NCBI GenBank assembly: GCA_031177795.1
Contig: JAPSKG010000012.1
Location: 1-20,531, forward strand
From: Domibacillus sp.
GTDB lineage: Bacteria; Bacillota; Bacilli; Bacillales; Domibacillaceae
DNA: 20,531 bases
Direction of reading: 5' to 3'
Position numbers and translations under genes: made by a program. This document shows, in pieces, positions 15,123 through 20,531 of this stretch. Each line of letters opens with the position of its first letter. Position 1 is the stretch's first letter. Below the pieces are notes generated by a model that did not search any database, was not told where the DNA came from, and worked only from the letters and a program-made list of their open reading frames with translations.

Positions 15123-16082
15123 ATGGATACATTAACGATTATTGCTTTGATCGTTTCTTCGTCCTTGTTCGCTGCAACACCGCTTATTTTCACTGCTCTT
15201 GGCGGTGTTTTCTCTGAAAAATCTGGTGTGGTTAACATTGGCCTTGAAGGATTAATGATTATAGGCGCTTTTACAGCAATTGTTTTTAACCTGACTTTTG
15301 AAGCATCATTTGGCGCTGCGACTCCCTGGATTGCTCTTTTTGCTGCTATGCTCGCGGGCGGTTTGTTGTCTCTTTTACATGCCGTTGCTTCCATTACCTT
15401 TCGGGCCGATCAGGTTGTCAGCGGGGTTGCCATTAACTTTTTAGCGCTCGGCCTTTCCTTATTTTTAGTGAAGCTACTTTACGATAAAGGCCAGACGGAC
15501 ATGATTAATACCCGTTTTATAAAAAAGGACCTTCCATTATTGGGTGACATCCCGGTTATCGGTGATATTCTTTTCAGTGGACTTGCTTATCCGACCTTTT
15601 TAGCAATAGCTGTCGCATTTTTATCCTGGTATGTTCTTTATAAAACGCCATTTGGCCTTCGTCTTCGCGCAGTTGGGGAACATCCTATGGCAGCAGACAC
15701 TATGGGAATAAATGTAGCAAAAATGCGGTATATCGCTGTGTTTATTTCAGGATTGCTTGGCGGTCTTGGAGGCGCTGTTTACGCGCAGTCCATTTCGTTG
15801 GATTTTAGCCATGCTACTATTACTGGACAAGGATTTATGGCGCTTGCGGCGATGATTTTTGGAAAGTGGCACCCGCTTGGCGCGATGGGAGCAGCAATCT
15901 TTTTCGGATTTGCTCAAAGTCTTAGCATTGTTGGTTCAAGCATTCCATTCCTTGAAACAGTACCGGCTGTTTATTTATTAATTGCTCCATATGTACTAAC
16001 CATTTTGGCTCTTGCCGGATTTATCGGGCGTGCTGACGCACCAAAAGCTTCTGGCACACCTTATGTTAAAGGAAATCGGTAA
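15123..16082 (+). CDS. nupQ: Nucleoside ABC importer permease, second subunit
   Basis: This is the second BPD_transp_2 family permease of the importer, 319 aa and mostly hydrophobic. It shows the subfamily motifs FTALGGVFSEKSGVVNIGLEG near the N-terminus, YKTPFGLRLRAVGEHPMAADTMGI in the ATPase-facing loop, and GQGFMALAAMIFGKWHP. ATG 15123 follows the nupP stop with no gap, and AAGGAGGCG is placed well upstream inside nupP. It heterodimerises with NupP, by family precedent. Its stop codon overlaps the first bases of the operon terminator. Confidence 0.93.
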   Translation: MDTLTIIALIVSSSLFAATPLIFTALGGVFSEKSGVVNIGLEGLMIIGAFTAIVFNLTFEASFGAATPWIALFAAMLAGGLLSLLHAVASITFRADQVVSGVAINFLALGLSLFLVKLLYDKGQTDMINTRFIKKDLPLLGDIPVIGDILFSGLAYPTFLAIAVAFLSWYVLYKTPFGLRLRAVGEHPMAADTMGINVAKMRYIAVFISGLLGGLGGAVYAQSISLDFSHATITGQGFMALAAMIFGKWHPLGAMGAAIFFGFAQSLSIVGSSIPFLETVPAVYLLIAPYVLTILALAGFIGRADAPKASGTPYVKGNR

Positions 16083-16120
16083 AAAGAATCCTGTCCTCGG
16101 ACAGGATTCTTTTTCTTTTT
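16081..16120 (+). terminator. Rho-independent terminator of the nup operon
   Basis: A perfect 15-bp stem (16081-16095 with 16100-16114) has a CTCG loop and a T-rich tail. A-runs on one side and T-runs on the other would let it work in both directions, although only + strand genes are present. It overlaps the nupQ stop codon. Confidence 0.93.
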
Positions 16121-16156
16121 CATTTTGTGAATGCTCCTGTATAGTAAAGATATACT
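16117..16156 (+). promoter_or_regulatory. Candidate sigma-A promoter of the ymfF operon
   Basis: TTTTCA (16117-16122) and TATAGT (16140-16145) are separated by 17 bp, matching consensus at 4/6 and 5/6. A second possible -10, TATACT, is at 16151-16156. The segment TAGTA-N6-TACTA (16142-16157) is a small inverted repeat spanning the expected start. A close relative of this 20-base segment occurs before ymfK at 19881. Confidence 0.5.
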
Positions 16157-16199
16157 AAAAGTAGATGTGCAGCAGTCTGGATTAGAGGAGGAAGTATAC

Positions 16200-17477
16200 A
16201 TGGAAACAACAAGTGAACAAACTTTCAGGGCACCTGGATGCAATATCCATGTGATTGAAACAGGAAAATATAAAACAAACACGATTATCGTTAAAATGAG
16301 AGCCCCGCTAGAAAAAGAAACGGTGACAATGCGTGCTTTATTGCCCCATGTCTTGCAGTCTGGAACAGAAAATGCGCCTTCTGCAGCAGCTTTTCGTTCT
16401 GCCCTTGACGAACTTTACGGAGCTGTGTTTTTTGCAGACTCGGCTAAAAAAGGAAATGAACACGTTTTAACATTTACAATGGAAACAGCCAATGCAAAGT
16501 TTTTGCATGGCGAAAGCGATTTGTTTGATCGTGCACTTGTTTTGCTTTCTGATGTGTTATTCCGTCCCCGCATAACAGAAGGAGCATTCCCGGAAAAAAT
16601 TGTAAAGCAAGAAAAACGAAGCCTTCAGCAGCGAATTCGTTCTATCTACGATGATAAAACGCGCTATGCATCAATGAAGCTTGTAGAAGAAATGTATCAG
16701 GGAGATACGTATGCACTTCCTGCCGGAGGCCTTCTTGAAGAAGTAGAGCCAATTAACTCAAAATCTCTGTATGCGTATTACCAAAAAACTCTTTCAACAG
16801 ACACAATAGATGTTTTTGTTATTGGCGACGTAAAAGCTAATGAAGCAGCAGAAAAAATTAAAGTTCATCTGCCATTTAAAGAAAGAGAGCTGCCGGTAAA
16901 AACAAAAAGTGAGGCGGTTCTTCCTAAAGAAGTGAAAGAAGTACGGGAAACACAAGATATTAATCAAGGAAAGCTTAATATTGGCTGCCGCACCACCATC
17001 ACATATGCAGATCCAGCTTTTCCTTCCATGCAAGTGTTAAATGGAGTGCTAGGGGCGTTTGCGCACTCTAAGCTATTTATGAATGTAAGGGAAAAAGAAA
17101 GCCTGGCTTATTATGCTGCAAGCCGTTTAGACAGTCATAAAGGGTTTTTAATGATGCTCGCAGGTATAGATCAAAAAAATTATGACAAAACTGTCCAGAT
17201 TATGAATGAACAGCTTGAAGAAGTGAAACAAGGCAAAATTTCAGAGCTTGAATTAAAACAAACAAAAGCCTTGTTGAAAAACCAGCTGAAAGAATCAGCA
17301 GACACGGCCCGAGGAATGGTTGAAGTTCTTTATCACAATATTTCTTCTGGCGTTAACAGGCCGATTGAGCAATGGCTCAATGAAATTGATTCCGTTACAA
17401 AAGAAGAAGCGGCTGAAGCGGCAAAAACGATTGTGGTTGACACGGTGTATTTTTTGGCAGGCAAGGAGGAAGCATAA
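16200..17477 (+). CDS. ymfF: M16 family peptidase-like protein, predicted inactive (YmfF)
   Basis: This is an insulinase-fold protein of 425 aa that lacks the catalytic HxxEH. In the expected place is LPHVLQSGTE, so the zinc ligands and catalytic glutamate are missing. The rest of the fold is visible: KQEKRSLQQRIRSIYDDKTRYA in the N-terminal half and REKESLAYYAASRLDSHKGF in the C-terminal half. Inactive/active M16 pairs commonly form heterodimers, and the next gene encodes an M16 protein with the full motif. The start is ATG 16200, with AGAGGAGGA seven bases upstream; upstream in-frame codons to 16131 have no such site. Its stop overlaps the ymfH start by one base. Its function in Bacillus is not established as far as I know. 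Confidence 0.9.
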   Translation: METTSEQTFRAPGCNIHVIETGKYKTNTIIVKMRAPLEKETVTMRALLPHVLQSGTENAPSAAAFRSALDELYGAVFFADSAKKGNEHVLTFTMETANAKFLHGESDLFDRALVLLSDVLFRPRITEGAFPEKIVKQEKRSLQQRIRSIYDDKTRYASMKLVEEMYQGDTYALPAGGLLEEVEPINSKSLYAYYQKTLSTDTIDVFVIGDVKANEAAEKIKVHLPFKERELPVKTKSEAVLPKEVKEVRETQDINQGKLNIGCRTTITYADPAFPSMQVLNGVLGAFAHSKLFMNVREKESLAYYAASRLDSHKGFLMMLAGIDQKNYDKTVQIMNEQLEEVKQGKISELELKQTKALLKNQLKESADTARGMVEVLYHNISSGVNRPIEQWLNEIDSVTKEEAAEAAKTIVVDTVYFLAGKEEA

Positions 17478-18772
17478 TGGAGAAAACAGTTTTTGACCAA
17501 ATGAATGAAACAGTTTACCACGAAAAGTTAACAAATGGATTGAACGTTTATATTGTGCCGAAAAAAGGGTTCAATAAAACCTATGTAACCTTTACAACAA
17601 ACTATGGATCAATCGACAACGATTTTATTCCAAATGGTGAAAAAGAGTTTCTTCATGTGCCCGATGGAATTGCGCATTTTTTAGAACATAAAATGTTTGA
17701 GAAAGAAGATGGCGATGTTTTTCAAAAATTTAGCAGTCAGGGAGCGTCAGCAAATGCTTTTACTTCTTTTACCCGGACAGCGTATTTGTTTTCCGCTACA
17801 TCTAACGTAAAAGAAAATACGGAAACGTTGATTGATTTTGTTCAAGCTCCTTATTTTACTGAACAAACCGTAGAAAAGGAAAAGGGAATTATTGGGCAGG
17901 AAATCCGCATGTATGATGATAACCCCGACTGGCGTGTTTATTTTGGGCTTATTGAAAACTTGTATAAAAACCATCCTGTTAAAATTGACATTGCCGGAAC
18001 TGTTGAATCTATTGCCGATATTACAAAAGACCATTTATATACATGCTATAAAACATTTTACCATCCTGTTAACATGACATTGTTTATTGTGGGGCCTGTT
18101 GATCCGGAAGAAATGATGGCTTTTGTGCGGGAAAACCAGGATAAAAAATCTTTCCCGGATCCGATTCCAGTGGAACGCCGTTTTCCAGAAGAACAAAATG
18201 AATCGGCTGTTAAACACCGTTCAATTAAAATGAGCGTGAAAACACCGAAGTGTGAAGTTGGCTTAAAGTTTCCTGTTTTGGATCTTCAAGGGGCTGAAAA
18301 GTTAAAATACGAGTTTGCGGCAGAACTTCTTCTTGAAATCCTTTTTGGTAAAAGCGCGCCTTTCTATGAAAAAGCGTATAACTCCGGAATTATTGACGAA
18401 ACATTTGGGTTTGATTATACAGGAGAGCGCGGCTTCAGCTTTGCTATTATTGGAGGAGACAGCGAAAAGCCAGAAAAACTTTCAGAACAAATTAAAAATC
18501 AGCTTTTGGAAGCAAAAAAAGGCAAACACATTACGGAAGAAGCATTTGAGCGGGCGAGAAAGAAAAAAATCGGTGCAGCGCTTCGGGCTTTGAATTCACC
18601 GGAGTTTATTGCCAATCAATTTACACGTTACCAATTTAACGGCCTGAATTTGTTTGAGACAGTTCCTTTGCTTGAAACGCTCAAGGTAGAGGACGTTATA
18701 GAATTTGCTCAAAAACAGATTGATGAAAACAGCTTTTCTTCTTGTTTTGTTGAGCCGAAAGAAACTGCGTAA
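17477..18772 (+). CDS. ymfH: M16 family zinc protease (YmfH)
   Basis: This is a predicted active insulinase-family metalloprotease of 431 aa. The zinc motif HFLEH is at 67-71, followed by KMFEKEDGDVFQKFSSQGASANAFTS. The third ligand is expected in EKGIIGQEIRMYDDNPDWR, about 75 residues later. The start ATG 17477 shares its A with the ymfF stop (TAATG), and AAGGAGGAA lies within the ymfF end, so the two subunits are coupled in translation. The likely partner is YmfF. The stop abuts the ymfI start. By fold and context the complex would degrade peptides in the cytoplasm, since neither protein shows a signal peptide; the substrate is unknown. Confidence 0.93.
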   Translation: MEKTVFDQMNETVYHEKLTNGLNVYIVPKKGFNKTYVTFTTNYGSIDNDFIPNGEKEFLHVPDGIAHFLEHKMFEKEDGDVFQKFSSQGASANAFTSFTRTAYLFSATSNVKENTETLIDFVQAPYFTEQTVEKEKGIIGQEIRMYDDNPDWRVYFGLIENLYKNHPVKIDIAGTVESIADITKDHLYTCYKTFYHPVNMTLFIVGPVDPEEMMAFVRENQDKKSFPDPIPVERRFPEEQNESAVKHRSIKMSVKTPKCEVGLKFPVLDLQGAEKLKYEFAAELLLEILFGKSAPFYEKAYNSGIIDETFGFDYTGERGFSFAIIGGDSEKPEKLSEQIKNQLLEAKKGKHITEEAFERARKKKIGAALRALNSPEFIANQFTRYQFNGLNLFETVPLLETLKVEDVIEFAQKQIDENSFSSCFVEPKETA

Positions 18773-19495
18773 ATGAAACCAGCCGTTTTAATTACAGGAG
18801 CATCAGGCGGGATTGGATCGGCTGTTGCGCTTACATTGGCAGACCAAGGCTATAATTGTATTTTACATTATAGCCAAAATAAAGCAGCTGTAATGGAAAC
18901 AGCCTCTGAAGTTCGAAACAAAGGCAGGGAAGCTATTTTAGTAAAAGCTAATTTAAATAAACGTGAAGATATCCAGTACTTAATAGACCAATCAAAAATG
19001 GCCTCTGCACTTGTTTTCTCGGCAGGAATGAGCCAGTATAGCATGCTTCAGGATGTAACAGACAAGGAAATGGACGCTCTTTGGAATGTACACGTTAAAG
19101 CGCCAATAATTATCACGCGTTCGCTTCTTTCCCAGCTGTTAAACGCCTCAAACGGATCTGTTACCTTTATTTCATCAATTTGGGGAGAAACAGGCGCTTC
19201 ATGCGAAGCAGTTTATTCGGCTGTTAAAGGAGCGCAAATAGCGTTTGTTAAAGCGCTGGCAAAAGAATTGGGGCCTTCGGGCATACGGGTAAATGCCGTG
19301 ACTCCTGGTATGGTGCAAACAAAAATGAACAATGGATTTTCTGCAGAAGAAGTAAAGGAAATAGCTGAAGAAATTCCTCTTGGCCGATTGGCTCAGCCAA
19401 AAGAAATTGCTGAAGCAGCGGCATTTTTGATTTCGGATAAAGCAAGCTACGTAACGGGACATATCATGTCCGTTAATGGAGGCTGGTACGTATAA
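18773..19495 (+). CDS. ymfI: Short-chain dehydrogenase, EF-P 5-aminopentanone reductase type (YmfI)
   Basis: This is an NAD(P)-dependent SDR of 240 aa. It has TGASGGIGSA at the N-terminus (cofactor loop), VFSAGMS in place of the NNAG motif, and the catalytic triad Ser135, Tyr148 and Lys152 (YSAVK). VNAVTPGMVQTKM and a C-terminal SVNGGWYV complete the fold. It resembles FabG-type reductases. The B. subtilis homologue in the same position was shown to reduce 5-aminopentanone on Lys32 of elongation factor P to the aminopentanol form, so that role is inferred by synteny. ATG 18773 follows the ymfH stop directly and has only a weak Shine-Dalgarno sequence, so translation probably depends on coupling. 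A generic 3-oxoacyl-ACP reductase role cannot be excluded. Confidence 0.88.
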   Translation: MKPAVLITGASGGIGSAVALTLADQGYNCILHYSQNKAAVMETASEVRNKGREAILVKANLNKREDIQYLIDQSKMASALVFSAGMSQYSMLQDVTDKEMDALWNVHVKAPIIITRSLLSQLLNASNGSVTFISSIWGETGASCEAVYSAVKGAQIAFVKALAKELGPSGIRVNAVTPGMVQTKMNNGFSAEEVKEIAEEIPLGRLAQPKEIAEAAAFLISDKASYVTGHIMSVNGGWYV

Positions 19496-19551
19496 TTTCG
19501 TCCAAAAAGTACACACTATCGAGGATTCCATTTTAAAAGGAGGGTTCTCAG

Positions 19552-19797
19552 ATGTCTGTACTTGATAACTGGCAGGACTGGAAGCGGTTTTTAGGGAATA
19601 AAATGGACAATGCACTGCAGCGCGGATTGCCAGAGGAAGCAATTAATAAACTTGCTTATGAAATTGGCGATTATCTTCACGCTAATGTCGATCCAAAAAA
19701 TGAACAAGAGCGTGTTTTAGCTGATTTATGGTCTGTTGCTGATGAAAGCGAACAAAAAGCCATTGCATCTTGCATGATGAAGCTTGTACACAAATAA
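19552..19797 (+). CDS. ymfJ: DUF3243 family protein (YmfJ)
   Basis: This is a small acidic, helical cytoplasmic protein of 81 aa with no signal peptide or membrane segment. It contains VLDNWQDWKRFLGNKMDNAL and a C-terminal SEQKAIASCMMKLVHK. It matches the Bacillus YmfJ family (DUF3243) in length and position. ATG 19552 has AAAGGAGGG about nine bases upstream. It follows ymfI by 56 bases without a terminator between them, so it is probably the last gene of the ymfF-H-I-J unit, and a terminator follows. I do not know its function; context gives only association with conserved housekeeping genes. Confidence 0.88.
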   Translation: MSVLDNWQDWKRFLGNKMDNALQRGLPEEAINKLAYEIGDYLHANVDPKNEQERVLADLWSVADESEQKAIASCMMKLVHK

Positions 19798-19806
19798 TAT
19801 TATCTC

Positions 19807-19846
19807 CCCTTCTCAGCTGTTTTCAGCTAAGAAGGGTTTTCTTTTT
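19807..19846 (+). terminator. Rho-independent terminator after ymfJ
   Basis: A 13-bp stem (19807-19819 with 19824-19836, one C-A mismatch) has a TTTT loop and a TTTTCTTTTT tail. It starts ten bases after the ymfJ stop and isolates ymfK. Confidence 0.9.
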
Positions 19847-19880
19847 ACTTCTGCTTTTAAAAATACATAATATCCTTTAT

Positions 19881-19900
19881 TATAGTAAACAGATGCTAAA
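19881..19900 (+). promoter_or_regulatory. Candidate -10 region and shared motif upstream of ymfK
   Basis: TATAGT at 19881-19886 is a plausible -10; I see no good -35 at 16-18 bp. The 20 bases from 19881 match 16140-16159, before ymfF, at 17 of 20 positions. The Shine-Dalgarno sequence of ymfK lies 20 bases further on. Confidence 0.4.
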
Positions 19901-19931
19901 CACGGGAAGCATACCGTAATGGAGGAATAGA

Positions 19932-20531
19932 ATGGTGAAAAAAGAATATTACCTTGAATATAAAATTAAAAAAAACCGTCCGGGACTGCTCGGGGATATT
20001 TCTTCATTGTTAGGTATGCTGTCTATTAATATTGTGACAATAAATGGCGTCGACGATAAAAGCCGTGGCCTTTTGATGAGAGCCGAAAGTGAAGATCAAA
20101 TTAAAAGGCTCGAATCTATTTTAAGAACAATGGATACAATTGATGTGGTAAAGCTCCGCGAACCAAAACTCCGGGACCGAATGGCGGTCCGTCATGGCCG
20201 TTATATAGAACGGGATGAAGACGATCGAAAAACATTTCGATTTGTGCGAAGTGAGCTTGGACTTCTTGTTGACTTTATGGCAGAATTGTACAAAATGGAA
20301 GGGCATCGTTTAATAGGCATAAGAGGAATGCCGCGTGTCGGGAAAACAGAATCAATCGTTGCAGCCAGTGTTTGTGCAAATAAAAAATGGCTGTTTATGT
20401 CTTCTACTATGATTAAACAGACGATCCGTGAACAATTACTGCGTGATGAATACAGCCCGAATAATATTTTTATTGTGGATGGAGTTATTTCTGCAAACCG
20501 CGCCGGTGAAAAGCACTGGCAACTTATCCGT
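19932..20531 (+). CDS. ymfK: DUF3388 protein with ACT-like and P-loop regions (YmfK), 3' end cut off
   Basis: The open frame runs 200 codons to the window edge with no stop, so the gene is 3'-partial. ATG 19932 has GGAGGAA at 19921-19927, four bases upstream. Residues about 5-75 look like an ACT domain (NRPGLLGDISSLLGMLSINI, then VDDKSRGLLMRAE). After a basic linker (LREPKLRDRMAVRHGRY) comes GMPRVGKT at 132-139, a clear Walker A (GxxxxGKT), and IFIVDG with Asp183 as a possible Walker B. It matches Bacillus YmfK (DUF3388). An ACT domain followed by a P-loop suggests a ligand-sensing NTPase. That is my inference; I know of no assigned function. Confidence 0.88.
   Translation, partial: MVKKEYYLEYKIKKNRPGLLGDISSLLGMLSINIVTINGVDDKSRGLLMRAESEDQIKRLESILRTMDTIDVVKLREPKLRDRMAVRHGRYIERDEDDRKTFRFVRSELGLLVDFMAELYKMEGHRLIGIRGMPRVGKTESIVAASVCANKKWLFMSSTMIKQTIREQLLRDEYSPNNIFIVDGVISANRAGEKHWQLIR

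Noticed and set aside
19548..19559. TCAGA-TG-TCTGT, a near match to the ymfC palindrome
   Set aside because: It overlaps the ymfJ start codon, and part of it is dictated by the ATG-TCT codons. There is no promoter next to it and no functional tie to nucleoside import, so I treat it as chance.
19199..19642. 147-codon minus-strand open frame across ymfI and ymfJ
   Set aside because: It is antisense to two recognised genes and a Shine-Dalgarno region, its product resembles no known family, and I see no promoter for it.
1..20531. Mobile elements, prophage, CRISPR arrays, defence systems, tRNA or rRNA genes
   Set aside because: I read both strands for transposase or integrase motifs, repeat-spacer arrays and tRNA-like cloverleaf ends and saw none. 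All space is filled by conserved chromosomal genes.

Overview
The window is a chromosomal segment of a low-GC, endospore-forming member of the Bacillaceae. The evidence is a dipicolinate synthase pair (spoVFA/spoVFB) behind a sigma-K-type promoter, a SpoIIIE-type DNA translocase, strong purine-rich Shine-Dalgarno sites, frequent GTG starts, and gene order matching the Bacillus mlpA - spoVF - asd - dapG - dapA - rnjB - spoIIIE - ymfC ... ymfF-ymfH-ymfI-ymfJ-ymfK region. I cannot name a species. Every gene I accept is on the + strand. There are no mobile elements, rRNA/tRNA genes or CRISPR arrays that I can see.

Layout. (1) 1-1131: 3' part of an M16 zinc protease (mlpA) and its terminator. (2) 1148-2689: sporulation operon spoVFA-spoVFB, which makes dipicolinate in the mother cell. 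(3) 2690-6120: asd-dapG-dapA, which converts aspartate to the lysine/DAP branch intermediate that is also the substrate of SpoVF, closed by a 16-bp-stem terminator. (4) 6137-7881: rnjB (RNase J2), with several catalytic positions substituted. (5) 7911-10297: spoIIIE with its own promoter region and terminator; the tepA and ylzJ genes that lie between rnjB and spoIIIE in B. subtilis are missing. (6) 10298-16120: GntR/UTRA regulator ymfC, then a BMP-type nucleoside ABC importer (lipoprotein nupN, ATPase nupO, permeases nupP and nupQ). In B. subtilis the nup genes are elsewhere; here they sit beside ymfC, and similar candidate operator sites lie in front of ymfC and nupO. (7) 16117-19846: ymfF-ymfH (inactive/active M16 pair), ymfI (SDR; the B. 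subtilis homologue is the EF-P 5-aminopentanone reductase) and ymfJ (DUF3243). (8) 19881-end: ymfK (DUF3388), cut by the window edge, with an ACT-like N-terminus and a P-loop.

How it works together. Blocks 2 and 3 form one metabolic unit: Asd, DapG and DapA feed DAP and lysine synthesis in growth, and SpoVFA/B divert the same dihydrodipicolinate-level intermediate to the spore. Block 6 is a self-contained regulated importer with an internal terminator that should give more binding protein than transporter. The remainder is conserved housekeeping: RNA decay, chromosome translocation, proteolysis and translation-factor modification.

I found no clearly new biological system. The points most worth checking are the putative YmfC operators, the hairpin beside the spoIIIE promoter, a shared promoter-proximal motif before ymfF and ymfK, the degenerate RNase J2 site, and the unassigned ACT + P-loop protein YmfK. 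Gene identities rest on recalled family sequences, not on a database search. Promoter and operator calls are by eye.
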